A stretch of 64,000 nt of DNA from positions 45,661,153 to 45,725,152 of the forward strand of contig OZ005657.1 in assembly GCA_963930645.1 (NCBI GenBank), written 5' to 3'. Position numbers and translations under genes: made by a program. Below are positions 45,943-58,392 of this stretch, one piece after another; the stretch's first letter is position 1, and each line of letters opens with the position of its first letter. This DNA is from Salticus scenicus. Taxonomy: Eukaryota > Arthropoda > Arachnida > Araneae > Salticidae. Below the pieces are notes generated by a model. That model had not been told where the DNA came from and made no database searches. It was given only the letters and a program-made list of their open reading frames with translations.

Positions 45943-46257
45943 ACGGAAATCGGAATTTACATTTACCTCTTTATATCCTGAGTCGATCTATATTGTTTCA
46001 GAATATTATACATATTATTAGGACAGAAATAGAATTCTTAAAAAAGCTCTGCTTCGATGTAAACTTTAATTAAATCATTTACAAATTATATGCTTTATTT
46101 AGAAACATTCAACTTCCATAAATTATGTTCAGATTGAATTTTATTTATTGCCACCCTCTTTGATAAGCCATACGGTTTAGGATGCTCTGAATATATCGAA
46201 AGGTTTTCTTTTATCAAGTGAAACTTTTCTGGTAAATATTGGCCAAAAGTAACGCAT

Positions 46258-46331
46258 TGGGCCATGGGGGTATCGAACCCACGACCTTCGCGTTATTAGA
46301 ACGACGCTCTAACCAACTGAGCTAATGGTCC
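46258..46331 (-). tRNA. tRNA-Ile(AAT)-like, class D
   Basis: A3.C70 acceptor mismatch, and a private G31 to T change opens the last pair of the anticodon stem. Confidence 0.55.
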
Positions 46332-46646
46332 AGGAAAATCGACAGTTACATTTACCTCTTTATATCCTGAGTCGATCTATATTGTTTCAGAATATTATAC
46401 ATATTATTAGGACTGAAATAGAATTCTTAAAAAAGCTCTGCTTCGATGTAAACTTTAATTAAATCATTTACACATTATATGTTTTATTTAGAAACATTAA
46501 ACTTTCATAAATTATGTTCAGATTGAATTTTATTTATTGCCACCCTCTCTGATAAACCATACGGTTTAGGATGCTCTGAAGATATCGAAAGGTTTTCTTT
46601 TATCAAGTGAAACTTTTCTGCTAAATATTGGCCAAAAGTAACGCAT

Positions 46647-46720
46647 TGGCCCATGGGGGGATCGAACCCACGACCTTCGCATTATTAGCACGTCGCTCTA
46701 ACCAACTGTGCTAATGGGCC
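46647..46720 (-). tRNA. tRNA-Ile(AAT)-like, class E
   Basis: A12.A23 and A27.A43 mismatches; acceptor intact. Confidence 0.55.
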
Positions 46721-47035
46721 ACGAAAATCGGAAGTTACATTTACCTCTTTATATCCTGAGTCGATCTATATTGTTTCAGAATGTTATACATATTATTAGG
46801 ACAGAAATAGAATTCTTAAAAAAGCTCTGCTTCGATGTAAACTTTAATTAAATCACTTACACATTAAATGTTTTATTTAGAAACATTCAACTTTTATAAA
46901 TTATGTTCAGATTGAAATTCATTTATTGCCACCCTCTTTGATAAGCCATACGGTTTAGAATGCTCTGAAGATATCGAAAGGTTTTCTTTTATCAAGTGAA
47001 ACTTTTCTGCTAAATATTGGCCAAAAGCAACGCAT

Positions 47036-47109
47036 TGGCCCATGGTGGGATCGAACCCACGACCTTCGCGTTATTAGCACGACGCTCTAACCAACTGAGC
47101 TAATGGGCC
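47036..47109 (-). tRNA. tRNA-Ile(AAT)-like, class F
   Basis: Acceptor, D and anticodon stems pair; T stem has T50.C64 and G51.A63. Confidence 0.65.
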
Positions 47110-47424
47110 ACGAAAATCGTAAGTTACATTTACCTCTTTATATCCTGAGTCGATCTATATTGTTTCAGAATATTATACATATTATTAGGACAGAAATAGA
47201 ATTCTTAAAAAAGCTCTGCTTCGATGTAAACTTTAATTAAATCATTTACACATTATATGTTTTATTTAGAAACATTCAACTTTCATAAATTATGTTCAGA
47301 TTGAATTTTATTTATTGCCACCCTCTCTGATAAGCCATACGGTTTAGGATGCTCTGAAGATATCGAAAGGTTTTCTTTTATCAAGTGAAACTTTTCTGCT
47401 AAATATTGGCCAAAAGCAACGCAT

Positions 47425-47498
47425 GGGCCCATGGGGGGATCGAACCCACAACCTTCTCGTTATTAGCACGACGCTCTAACCAACTGAGCTAATGGGCC
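47425..47498 (-). tRNA. tRNA-Ile(AAT)-like, class G
   Basis: G29.A41 in the anticodon stem; discriminator C instead of A; private change of C to T in the variable loop. Confidence 0.55.
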
Positions 47499-47813
47499 AC
47501 GAAAATCGGGAGTTACATTTACCTCTTTATATCCTGAGTCGATCTATATTGTTTCAGAATATAATACATACTATTAGGACAGAAATAGAATTCTTAAAAA
47601 AGCTCTGCTTCGATGTAAACTTTAATTAAATCATTTACACATTATATGTTTTATTTAGAAACATTCAACTTTCATAAATTATGTTCAGATTGAATTTTAT
47701 TTATTGCCACCCTCTCTGATAAGCCACACGGTTTAGGATGCTCTGAAGATATCGAAAGGTTTTCTTTTATCAAGTGAAACTTTTCTGCTAAATATTGGCC
47801 AAAAGTAACGCAT

Positions 47814-47887
47814 TGGCCCATGGGGGGATCGAACCCACGACCTTCGCGTTATTAGCACGACGCTCTAACCAACTGTGCTAATGGGCC
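47814..47887 (-). tRNA. tRNA-Ile(AAT)-like, class H
   Basis: A12.A23 in the D stem and T50.C64; other stems pair; both internal promoter boxes intact. Confidence 0.65.
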
Positions 47888-48202
47888 ACGAAAATCGGAA
47901 GTTACATTTACCTCTTTATATCCTGAGTCGATCTATATTGTTTCAGAATATTATACATATTATTAGGACAGAAATAGAATTCTTAAAAAAGCTCTGCTCC
48001 GATGTAAACTTTAATTAAATCATTTACACATCATATGTTTTATTTAGAAACATTCAATTTTCATAAATTATGTTCAGATTGAATTTTATTTATTGCCACA
48101 CTCTTTGATAAGCCATACGGTTTAGGATGCTCTGAAGATATCGAAAGGTTTTCTTTTATCAAGTGAAACTTTTCTGCTAAATATTGGCCAAAAGTAACGC
48201 AT

Positions 48203-48276
48203 TTGCCCATGGGGGGATCGAACCCACGACCTTCCCGTTATTAGCACGACGCTCTAAACAACTGAGCTAATGGGCC
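48203..48276 (-). tRNA. tRNA-Ile(AAT)-like, class B
   Basis: G1.A72, G29.G41 and loss of D-loop G19. Last member of the 45869-48276 module. Confidence 0.5.
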
Positions 48277-48591
48277 ACGAAAATCGGAAGTTACATTTAC
48301 CTCTTTATATCCTGAGTCGATCTATATTGTTTCAGAATGTTATACATATTATTAGGACAGAAATAGAATTCTTAAAAAAGCTCTGCTTCGATGTAAACTT
48401 TAATTAAATCACTTACACATTAAATGTTTTATTTAGAAACATTCAACTTTTATAAATTATGTTCAGATTGAAATTTATTTATTGCCACCCTCTTTGATAA
48501 GCCATACGGTTTAGAATGCTCTGAAGATATCGAAAGGTTTTCTTTTATCAAGTGAAACTTTTCTGCTAAATATTGGCCAAAAGCAACGCAT

Positions 48592-48665
48592 TGGCCCATG
48601 GTGGGATCGAACCCACGACCTTCGCGTTATTAGCACGACGCTCTAACCAACTGAGCTAATGGGAG
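48592..48665 (-). pseudogene. tRNA-Ile(AAT)-like, class F, 5' end broken
   Basis: The first two acceptor bases GG are changed to CT, so 1-72 and 2-71 no longer pair, in addition to the two class F T-stem mismatches. Confidence 0.65.
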
Positions 48666-48981
48666 ACGAAAATCGTAAGTTACATTTACCTCTTTATATC
48701 CTGAGTCGATCTATATTGTTTCAGAATATTATACATATTATTAGGACAGAAATAGAATTCTTAAAAAAGCTCTGCTTCGATGTAAACTTTAATTAAATCA
48801 TTTACACATTTATATGTTTTATTTAGAAACATTCAACTTTCATAAATTATATTCAGATTGAATTTTATTTATTGCCACCCTCTCTGATAAGCCATACGGT
48901 TTAGGATGCTCTGAAGATATCGAAAGGTTTTCTTTTATCAAGTGAAACTTTTCTGCTAAATATTGGCCAAAAGTAACGCAT

Positions 48982-49055
48982 TGGCCCATGGGGGGATCGA
49001 ACCCACGACCTTCGCGTTATTAGCACGACGCTCTAACCAACTCAGCTAATGGGCC
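48982..49055 (-). tRNA. tRNA-Ile(AAT)-like, class I
   Basis: G13.G22 in the D stem; acceptor and anticodon stem pair. Upstream box is the variant form (TATACAG). Confidence 0.65.
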
Positions 49056-49370
49056 ACGAAAATCGGAAGTTACATTTGCCTCTGTATATCCTGAGTCGAT
49101 CTATATTGTTTCAGAATATTATACATATTATTAGGACAGAAATAGAATTCTTAAAAAAGCTCTGCTTCGATGTAAACTTTAATTAAATCATTTACACATT
49201 ATATGTTTTATTTAGAAACATTCAACTTTCATAAATTATGTTCAGATTGAATTTTATTTATTGCCACCCTCTCTGATAAGCCATACGGTTTAGGATGCTC
49301 TGAAGATATCGAAAGGTTTTCTTTTATCAAGTGAAACTTTTCTGCTAAATATTGGCCAAAAGTAACGCAT

Positions 49371-49446
49371 TGGCCCATGGGGGGGGATCAAACCCACGAC
49401 CTTCGCGTTATTAGCACGACGCTCTAACCAACTGAGCTAATGGGCC
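49371..49446 (-). pseudogene. tRNA-Ile(AAT)-like, class J
   Basis: B box reads GGTTTGATCC (C56 to T) and two extra C enlarge the T stem side (76 nt). Pol III recognition should be impaired. Confidence 0.65.
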
Positions 49447-49761
49447 ACGGAAAACGGAAGTTACATTTACCTCTTTATATCCTGAGTCGATCTATACTGT
49501 TTCAGAATATTATACATATTATTAGGACAGAAATAGAATACTTAAAAAAGCTCTGCTTCGATGTAAACTTTAATTAAATCATTTACACATTATATGTTTT
49601 ATTTAGAAACATTCAACATCCATAAATTATGTTCAGATTGAATTTTATTTATTGCAACCCTCTTTGATAAGCCATACGGTTTAGGATGCTCTGAAGATAT
49701 CGAAACGTTTTCTTTTATCAACTGAAACTTTTCTGCTAAATATTGGCCAAAAGCAACGCAT

Positions 49762-49835
49762 TGGCTAATGTGGGGATCGAACCCACGACCTTCTCGTTAT
49801 TAGCACGACGCTCTAACCAACTGAGCTAATGGGCC
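49762..49835 (-). tRNA. tRNA-Ile(AAT)-like, class K
   Basis: One of three copies with a fully paired T stem (GTGGG/CCCAC), but the acceptor has C4.A69 and C5.T68, and the anticodon stem G29.A41. Confidence 0.5.
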
Positions 49836-50150
49836 ACGAAAATCGAAAGTTACATTTACCTCTTTATATCCTGAGTCGCTCTATATTGTTTCAGAATATT
49901 ATACATATTATTAGGACAGAAATAGAATTCTTAAAAAAGCTCTGCTTCGATGTAAACTTTAATTAAATCATTTACAAATTATATGCTTTATTTAGAAACA
50001 TTCAACTTCCATAAATTATGTTCAGATTGAATTTTATTTATTGCCACCCTCTTTGATAAGCCATACGGTTTAGGATGCTCTGAATATATCGAAAGGTTTT
50101 CTTTTATCAAGTGAAACTTTTCTGGTAAATATTGGCCAAAAGTAACGCAT

Positions 50151-50224
50151 TGGGCCATGGGGGTATCGAACCCACGACCTTCGCGTTATTAGCACGACGC
50201 TCTAACCAACTGAGCTAATGGTCC
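50151..50224 (-). tRNA. tRNA-Ile(AAT)-like, class D
   Basis: A3.C70 in the acceptor; D and anticodon stems pair; B box GGTTCGATACC. Follows K directly, where C would be expected. Confidence 0.65.
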
Positions 50225-50539
50225 AGGAAAATCGACAGTTACATTTACCTCTTTATATCCTGAGTCGATCTATATTGTTTCAGAATATTATACATATTAT
50301 TAGGACTGAAATAGAATTCTTAAAAAAGCTCTGCTTCGATGTAAACTTTAATTAAATCATTTACACATTATATGTTTTATTTAGAAACATTAAACTTTCA
50401 TAAATTATGTTCAGATTGAATTTTATTTATTGCCACCCTCTCTGATAAGCCATACGGTTTAGGATGCTCTGAAGATATCGAAAGGTTTTCTTTTATCAAG
50501 TGAAACTTTTCTGCTAAATATTGGCCAAAAGTAACGCAT

Positions 50540-50613
50540 TGGCCCATGGGGGGATCGAACCCACGACCTTCGCATTATTAGCACGTCGCTCTAACCAACT
50601 GTGCTAATGGGCC
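50540..50613 (-). tRNA. tRNA-Ile(AAT)-like, class E
   Basis: A12.A23 and A27.A43; acceptor intact. Confidence 0.55.
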
Positions 50614-50928
50614 ACGAAAATCGGAAGTTACATTTACCTCTTTATATCCTGAGTCGATCTATATTGTTTCAGAATGTTATACATATTATTAGGACAGAAA
50701 TAGAATTCTTAAAAAAGCTCTGCTTCGATGTAAACTTTAATTAAATCACTTACACATTAAATGTTTTATTTAGAAACATTCAACTTTTATAAATTATGTT
50801 CAGATTGAAATTTATTTATTGCCACCCTCTTTGATAAGCCATACCGTTTAGAATGCTCTGAAGATATCGAAAGGTTTTCTTTTATCAAGTGAAACTTTTC
50901 TGCTAAATATTGGCCAAAAGCAACGCAT

Positions 50929-51002
50929 TGGCCCATGGTGGGATCGAACCCACGACCTTCGCGTTATTAGCACGACGCTCTAACCAACTGAGCTAATGGG
51001 CC
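50929..51002 (-). tRNA. tRNA-Ile(AAT)-like, class F
   Basis: Two T-stem mismatches; other stems pair. The spacer to its left has 'ataccgttta', which marks a subgroup of F units. Confidence 0.65.
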
Positions 51003-51317
51003 ACGAAAATCGTAAGTTACATTTACCTCTTTATATCCTGAGTCGATCTATATTGTTTCAGAATATTATACATATTATTAGGACAGAAATAGAATTCTTA
51101 AAAAAGCTCTGCTTCGATGTAAACTTTAATTAAATCATTTACACATTATATGTTTTATTTAAAAACATTCAACTTTCATAAATTATGTTCAGATTGAATT
51201 TTATTTATTGCCACCCTCTCTGATAAGCCATACGGTTTAGGATGCTCTGAAGATATCGAAAGGTTTTCTTTTATCAAGTGAAACTTTTCTGCTAAATATT
51301 GGCCAAAAGCAACGCAT

Positions 51318-51391
51318 GGGCCCATGGGGGGATCGAACCCACGACCTTCTCGTTATTAGCACGACGCTCTAACCAACTGAGCTAATGGGCC
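51318..51391 (-). tRNA. tRNA-Ile(AAT)-like, class G
   Basis: G29.A41 and discriminator C. Confidence 0.55.
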
Positions 51392-51706
51392 ACGAAAATC
51401 GGGAGTTACATTTACCTCTTTATATCCTGAGTCGATCTATATTGTTTCAGAATATAATACATACTATTAGGACAGAAATAGAATTCTTAAAAAAGCTCTG
51501 CTTCGATGTAAACTTTAATTAAATCATTTACACATTATATGTTTTATTTAGAAACATTCAACTTTCATAAATTATGTTCAGATTGAATTTTATTTATTGC
51601 CACCCTCTCTGATAAGCCACACGGTTTAGGATGCTCTGAAGATATCGAAAGGTTTTCTTTTATCAAGTGAAACTTTTCTGCTAAATATTGGCCAAAAGTA
51701 ACGCAT

Positions 51707-51780
51707 TGGCCCATGGGGGGATCGAACCCACGACCTTCGCGTTATTAGCACGACGCTCTAACCAACTGTGCTAATGGGCC
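51707..51780 (-). tRNA. tRNA-Ile(AAT)-like, class H
   Basis: A12.A23; other stems pair apart from T50.C64. Confidence 0.65.
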
Positions 51781-52095
51781 ACGAAAATCGGAAGTTACAT
51801 TTACCTCTTTATATCCTGAGTCGATCTATATTGTTTAAGAATATTATACATATTATTAGGACAGAAATAGAATTCTTAAAAAAGCTCTGCTCCGATGTAA
51901 ACTTTAATTAAATCATTTACACATCATATGTTTTATTTAGAAACATTCAATTTTCATAAATTATGTTCAGATTGAATTTTATTTATTGCCACACTCTTTG
52001 ATAAGCCATACGGTTTAGGATGCTCTGAAGATATCGAAAGGTTTTCTTTTATCAAGTGAAACTTTTCTGCTAAATATTGGCCAAAAGTAACGCAT

Positions 52096-52169
52096 TTGCC
52101 CATGGGGGGATCGAACCCACGACCTTCCCGTTATTAGCACGACGCTCTAACCAACTGAGCTAATGGGCC
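52096..52169 (-). tRNA. tRNA-Ile(AAT)-like, class B'
   Basis: G1.A72 and G29.G41, D-loop GG kept. Confidence 0.55.
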
Positions 52170-52484
52170 ACGAAAATCGGAAGTTACATTTACCTCTTTA
52201 TATCCTGAGTCGATCTATATTGTTTCAGAATATTATACATATTATTAGGACAGAAATAGAATTCTAAAAAAAGCTCTGCTTCGATGTAAACTTTAATTAA
52301 ATCATTTACACATTATATGTTTTATTTAGAAACATTAAACTTTCATAAATTATGTTCAGATTGAATTTTATTTATTGCCACCCTCTCTGATAAGCCATAC
52401 GGTTTAGGATGCTCTGAAGATATCGAAAGGTTTTCTTTTATCAAGTGAAACTTTTCTGCTAAATATTGGCCAAAAGTAACGCAT

Positions 52485-52558
52485 TGGCCCATGGGGGGAT
52501 CGAACCCACGACCTTCGCGTTATTAGCACGACGCTCTAACCAACTCAGCTAATGGGCC
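52485..52558 (-). tRNA. tRNA-Ile(AAT)-like, class I
   Basis: G13.G22 in the D stem. Starts an I-J-K-C-D-E-B' module. Confidence 0.65.
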
Positions 52559-52873
52559 ACGAAAATCGGAAGTTACATTTGCCTCTGTATATCCTGAGTC
52601 GATCTATATTGTTTCAGAATATTATACATATTATTAGGACAGAAATAGAATTCTTAAAAAAGCTCTGCTTCGATGTAAACTTTAATTAAATCATTTACAC
52701 ATTATATGTTTTATTTAGAAACATTCAACTTTCATAAATTATGTTCAGATTGAATTTTATTTATTGCCACCCTCTCTGATAAGCCATACGGTTTAGGATG
52801 CTCTGAAGATATCGAAAGGTTTTCTTTTATCAAGTGAAACTTTTCTGCTAAATATTGGCCAAAAGTAACGCAT

Positions 52874-52948
52874 TGGCCCATGGGGGGGATCAAACACACG
52901 ACCTTCGCGTTATTAGCACGACGCTCTAACCAACTGAGCTAATGGGCC
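52874..52948 (-). pseudogene. tRNA-Ile(AAT)-like, class J
   Basis: T stem and loop read GTGTGTTTGATCC: B box destroyed. One extra C (75 nt). Confidence 0.65.
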
Positions 52949-53263
52949 ACGGAAAACGGAAGTTACATTTACCTCTTTATATCCTGAGTCGATCTATATT
53001 GTTTCAGAATATTATACATATTATTAGGACAGAAACAGAATACTTAAAAAAGCTCTGCTTCGATGTAAACTTTAATTAAATCATTTACACATTATATGTT
53101 TTATTTAGAAACATTCAACATCCATAAATTATGTTCAGATTGAATTTTATTTATTGCAACCCTCTTTGATAAGCCATACGGTTTAGGATGCTCTGAAGAT
53201 ATCGAAACGTTTTCTTTTATCAACTGAAACTTTTCTGCTAAATATTGGCCAAAAGCAACGCAT

Positions 53264-53337
53264 TGGCTAATGTGGGGATCGAACCCACGACCTTCTCGTT
53301 ATTAGCACGACGCTCTAACCAACTGAGCTAATGGGCC
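53264..53337 (-). tRNA. tRNA-Ile(AAT)-like, class K
   Basis: T stem fully paired; acceptor C4.A69 and C5.T68; G29.A41. Confidence 0.5.
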
Positions 53338-53651
53338 ACGAAAATCGGAAGTTACATTTACCTCTTTATATCCTGAGTCGATCTATATTGTTTCAGAATA
53401 TTATACATATTATTAGGACAGAAATAGAATTCTTAAAAAAGCTCTGCTTCGATGTAAACGTTAATTAAATCACTTACACATTATATGTTTTATTTAGAAA
53501 CATTCAACTTTTATAAATTATGTTCAGATTAATTTTATTTATTGCCACCCTCTTTGATAAGCCATACGGTTTAGAATGCTCTGAAGATATCGAAAGGTTT
53601 TCTTTTATCAAGTGAAACTTTTCTGCTAAATATTGGCCAAAAGTAACGCAC

Positions 53652-53725
53652 TGGCCCATGGGGGGATCGAACCCACGACCTTCGCGTTATTAGCACGACG
53701 CTCTAACCAGCTGAGCTAATGGGCC
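53652..53725 (-). tRNA. tRNA-Ile(AAT)-like, class C
   Basis: Only T50.C64 breaks pairing. Its unit has a one-base spacer deletion ('cagattaatttt'). Confidence 0.75.
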
Positions 53726-54040
53726 ACGGAAATCGGAATTTACATTTACCTCTTTATATCCTGAGTCGATCTATATTGTTTCAGAATATTATACATATTA
53801 TTAGGACAGAAATAGAATTCTTAAAAAAGCTCTGCTTCGATGTAAACTTTAATTAAATCATTTACAAATTATATGCTTTATTTAGAAACATTCAACTTCC
53901 ATAAATTATGTTCAGATTGAATTTTATTTATTGCCACCCTCTTTGATAAGCCATACGGTTTAGGATGCTCTGAATATATCGAAAGGTTTTCTTTTATCAA
54001 GTGAAACTTTTCTGGTAAATATTGGCCAAAAGTAACGCAT

Positions 54041-54114
54041 TGGGCCATGGGGGTATCGAACCCACGACCTTCGCGTTATTAGCACGACGCTCTAACCAAC
54101 TGAGCTAATGGTCC
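54041..54114 (-). tRNA. tRNA-Ile(AAT)-like, class D
   Basis: A3.C70; other stems as class C. Confidence 0.65.
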
Positions 54115-54429
54115 AGGAAAATCGACAGTTACATTTACCTCTTTATATCCTGAGTCGATCTATATTGTTTCAGAATATTATACATATTATTAGGACTGAA
54201 ATAGAATTCTTAAAAAAGCTCTGCTTCGATGTAAACTTTAATTAAATCATTTACACATTATATGTTTTATTTAGAAACATTAAACTTTCATAAATTATGT
54301 TCAGATTGAATTTTATTTATTGCCACCCTCTCTGATAAGCCATACGGTTTAGGATGCTCTGAAGATATCGAAAGGTTTTCTTTTATCAAGTGAAACTTTT
54401 CTGCTAAATATTGGCCAAAAGTAACGCAT

Positions 54430-54503
54430 TGGCCCATGGGGGGATCGAACCCACGACCTTCGCATTATTAGCACGTCGCTCTAACCAACTGTGCTAATGG
54501 GCC
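54430..54503 (-). tRNA. tRNA-Ile(AAT)-like, class E
   Basis: A12.A23 and A27.A43. Confidence 0.55.
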
Positions 54504-54818
54504 ACGAAAATCGGAAGTTACATTTACCTCTTTATATCCTGAGTCGATCTATATTGTTTCAGAATGTTATACATATTATTAGGACAGAAATAGAATTCTT
54601 AAAAAAGCTCTGCTTCGATGTAAACTTTAATTAAATCACTTACACATTAAATGTTTTATTTAGAAACATTCAACTTTTATAAATTATGTTCAGATTGAAA
54701 TTTATTTATTGCCACCCTCTTTGATAAGCCATACCGTTTAGAATGCTCTGAAGATATCGAAAGGTTTTCTTTTATCAAGTGAAACTTTTCTGCTAAATAT
54801 TGGCCAAAAGTAACGCAT

Positions 54819-54892
54819 TTGCCCATGGGGGGATCGAACCCACGACCTTCCCGTTATTAGCACGACGCTCTAACCAACTGAGCTAATGGGCC
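54819..54892 (-). tRNA. tRNA-Ile(AAT)-like, class B' in a hybrid unit
   Basis: The tRNA is class B' (G1.A72, G29.G41) but the spacer to its left carries the F-unit mark 'ataccgttta', so a crossover or conversion joined the two within about 100 bp. Confidence 0.6.
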
Positions 54893-55207
54893 ACGAAAAT
54901 CGGAAGTTACATTTACCTCTTTATATCCTGAGTCGATCTATATTGTTTCAGAATATTATACATATTATTAGGACAGAAATAGAATTCTAAAAAAAGCTCT
55001 GCTTCGATGTAAACTTTAATTAAATCATTTACACATTATATGTTTTATTTAGAAACATTAAACTTTCATAAATTATGTTCAGATTGAATTTTATTTATTG
55101 CCACCCTCTCTGATAAGCCATACGGTTTAGGATGCTCTGAAGATATCGAAAGGTTTTCTTTTATCAAGTGAAACTTTTCTGCTAAATATTGGCCAAAAGT
55201 AACGCAT

Positions 55208-55281
55208 TGGCCCATGGGGGGATCGAACCCACGACCTTCGCGTTATTAGCACGACGCTCTAACCAACTCAGCTAATGGGCC
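55208..55281 (-). tRNA. tRNA-Ile(AAT)-like, class I
   Basis: G13.G22 in the D stem. Confidence 0.65.
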
Positions 55282-55596
55282 ACGAAAATCGGAAGTTACA
55301 TTTGCCTCTGTATATCCTGAGTCGATCTATATTGTTTCAGAATATTATACATATTATTAGGACAGAAATAGAATTCTTAAAAAAGCTCTGCTTCGATGTA
55401 AACTTTAATTAAATCATTTACACATTATATGTTTTATTTAGAAACATTCAACTTTCATAAATTATGTTCAGATTGAATTTTATTTATTGCCACCCTCTCT
55501 GATAAGCCATACGGTTTAGGATGCTCTGAAGATATCGAAAGGTTTTCTTTTATCAAGTGAAACTTTTCTGCTAAATATTGGCCAAAAGTAACGCAT

Positions 55597-55671
55597 TGGC
55601 CCATGGGGGGGATGAAACACACGACCTTCGCGTTATTAGCACGACGCTCTAACCAACTGAGCTAATGGGCC
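55597..55671 (-). pseudogene. tRNA-Ile(AAT)-like, class J
   Basis: T loop reads TTTCATC (plus strand 'gatgaaacac'): B box destroyed. One extra C (75 nt). Confidence 0.65.
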
Positions 55672-55986
55672 ACGGAAAACGGAAGTTACATTTACCTCTT
55701 TATATCCTGAGTCGATCTATATTGTTTCAGAATATTATACATATTATTAGGACAGAAACAGAATACTTAAAAAAGCTCTGCTTCGATGTAAACTTTAATT
55801 AAATCATTTACACATTATATGTTTTATTTAGAAACATTCAACATCCATAAATTATGTTCAGATTGAATTTTATTTATTGCAACCCTCTTTGATAAGCCAT
55901 ACGGTTTAGGATGCTCTGAAGATATCGAAACGTTTTCTTTTATCAACTGAAACTTTTCTGCTAAATATTGGCCAAAAGCAACGCAT

Positions 55987-56060
55987 TGGCTAATGTGGGG
56001 ATCGAACCCACGACCTTCTCGTTATTAGCACGACGCTCTAACCAACTGAGCTAATGGGCC
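55987..56060 (-). tRNA. tRNA-Ile(AAT)-like, class K
   Basis: T stem fully paired; acceptor C4.A69 and C5.T68; G29.A41. Confidence 0.5.
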
Positions 56061-56374
56061 ACGAAAATCGGAAGTTACATTTACCTCTTTATATCCTGAG
56101 TCGATCTATATTGTTTCAGAATATTATACATATTATTAGGACAGAAATAGAATTCTTAAAAAAGCTCTGCTTCGATGTAAACGTTAATTAAATCACTTAC
56201 ACATTATATGTTTTATTTAGAAACATTCAACTTTTATAAATTATGTTCAGATTAATTTTATTTATTGCCACCCTCTTTGATAAGCCATACGGTTTAGAAT
56301 GCTCTGAAGATATCGAAAGGTTTTCTTTTATCAAGTGAAACTTTTCTGCTAAATATTGGCCAAAAGTAACGCAC

Positions 56375-56448
56375 TGGCCCATGGGGGGATCGAACCCACG
56401 ACCTTCGCGTTATTAGCACGACGCTCTAACCAGCTGAGCTAATGGGCC
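56375..56448 (-). tRNA. tRNA-Ile(AAT)-like, class C
   Basis: Only T50.C64 breaks pairing. Starts a complete C-D-E-F-G-H-B module (56375-58781). Confidence 0.75.
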
Positions 56449-56763
56449 ACGGAAATCGGAATTTACATTTACCTCTTTATATCCTGAGTCGATCTATATT
56501 GTTTCAGAATATTATACATATTATTAGGACAGAAATAGAATTCTTAAAAAAGCTCTGCTTCGATGTAAACTTTAATTAAATCATTTACAAATTATATGCT
56601 TTATTTAGAAACATTCAACTTCCATAAATTATGTTCAGATTGAATTTTATTTATTGCCACCCTCTTTGATAAGCCATACGGTTTAGGATGCTCTGAATAT
56701 ATCGAAAGGTTTTCTTTTATCAAGTGAAACTTTTCTGGTAAATATTGGCCAAAAGTAACGCAT

Positions 56764-56837
56764 TGGGCCATGGGGGTATCGAACCCACGACCTTCGCGTT
56801 ATTAGCACGACGCTCTAACCAACTGAGCTAATGGTCC
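56764..56837 (-). tRNA. tRNA-Ile(AAT)-like, class D
   Basis: A3.C70; other stems as class C. Confidence 0.65.
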
Positions 56838-57152
56838 AGGAAAATCGACAGTTACATTTACCTCTTTATATCCTGAGTCGATCTATATTGTTTCAGAATA
56901 TTATACATATTATTAGGACTGAAATAGAATTCTTAAAAAAGCTCTGCTTCGATGTAAACTTTAATTAAATCATTTACACATTATATGTTTTATTTAGAAA
57001 CATTAAACTTTCATAAATTATGTTCAGATTGAATTTTATTTATTGCCACCCTCTCTGATAAGCCATACGGTTTAGGATGCTCTGAAGATATCGAAAGGTT
57101 TTCTTTTATCAAGTGAAACTTTTCTGCTAAATATTGGCCAAAAGTAACGCAT

Positions 57153-57226
57153 TGGCCCATGGGGGGATCGAACCCACGACCTTCGCATTATTAGCACGTC
57201 GCTCTAACCAACTGTGCTAATGGGCC
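57153..57226 (-). tRNA. tRNA-Ile(AAT)-like, class E
   Basis: A12.A23 and A27.A43. Confidence 0.55.
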
Positions 57227-57541
57227 ACGAAAATCGGAAGTTACATTTACCTCTTTATATCCTGAGTCGATCTATATTGTTTCAGAATGTTATACATATT
57301 ATTAGGACAGAAATAGAATTCTTAAAAAAGCTCTGCTTCGATGTAAACTTTAATTAAATCACTTACACATTAAATGTTTTATTTAGAAACATTCAACTTT
57401 TATAAATTATGTTCAGATTGAAATTTATTTATTGCCACCCTCTTTGATAAGCCATACCGTTTAGAATGCTCTGAAGATATCGAAAGGTTTTCTTTTATCA
57501 AGTGAAACTTTTCTGCTAAATATTGGCCAAAAGCAACGCAT

Positions 57542-57615
57542 TGGCCCATGGTGGGATCGAACCCACGACCTTCGCGTTATTAGCACGACGCTCTAACCAA
57601 CTGAGCTAATGGGCC
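57542..57615 (-). tRNA. tRNA-Ile(AAT)-like, class F
   Basis: Two T-stem mismatches; other stems pair; left spacer marked 'ataccgttta'. Confidence 0.65.
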
Positions 57616-57929
57616 ACGAAAATCGTAAGTTACATTTACCTCTTTATATCCTGAGTCGATCTATATTGTTTCAGAATATTATACATATTATTAGGACAGA
57701 AATAGAATTCTTAAAAAAGCTCTGCTTCGATGTAAACTTTAATTAAATCATTTACACATTATATGTTTTATTTAAAAACATTCAACTTTCATAAATTATG
57801 TTCAGATTGAATTTTATTTATTGCCACCCTCTCTGATAAGCCATACGGTTTAGGATGCTCTGAAGATATCGAAAGGTTTCTTTTATCAAGTGAAACTTTT
57901 CTGCTAAATATTGGCCAAAAGCAACGCAT

Positions 57930-58003
57930 GGGCCCATGGGGGGATCGAACCCACGACCTTCTCGTTATTAGCACGACGCTCTAACCAACTGAGCTAATGG
58001 GCC
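57930..58003 (-). tRNA. tRNA-Ile(AAT)-like, class G
   Basis: G29.A41 and discriminator C. One T is deleted in the downstream spacer. Confidence 0.55.
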
Positions 58004-58318
58004 ACGAAAATCGGGAGTTACATTTACCTCTTTATATCCTGAGTCGATCTATATTGTTTCAGAATATAATACATACTATTAGGACAGAAATAGAATTCTT
58101 AAAAAAGCTCTGCTTCGATGTAAACTTTAATTAAATCATTTACACATTATATGTTTTATTTAGAAACATTCAACTTTCATAAATTATGTTCAGATTGAAT
58201 TTTATTTATTGCCACCCTCTCTGATAAGCCACACGGTTTAGGATGCTCTGAAGATATCGAAAGGTTTTCTTTTATCAAGTGAAACTTTTCTGCTAAATAT
58301 TGGCCAAAGGTAACGCAT

Positions 58319-58392
58319 TGGCCCATGGGGGGATCGAACCCACGACCTTCGCGTTATTAGCACGACGCTCTAACCAACTGTGCTAATGGGCC
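58319..58392 (-). tRNA. tRNA-Ile(AAT)-like, class H
   Basis: A12.A23. The downstream T run is shortened: the spacer reads 'ggccaaaggt', so TTTT becomes TTT and the near terminator is lost. Confidence 0.55.
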
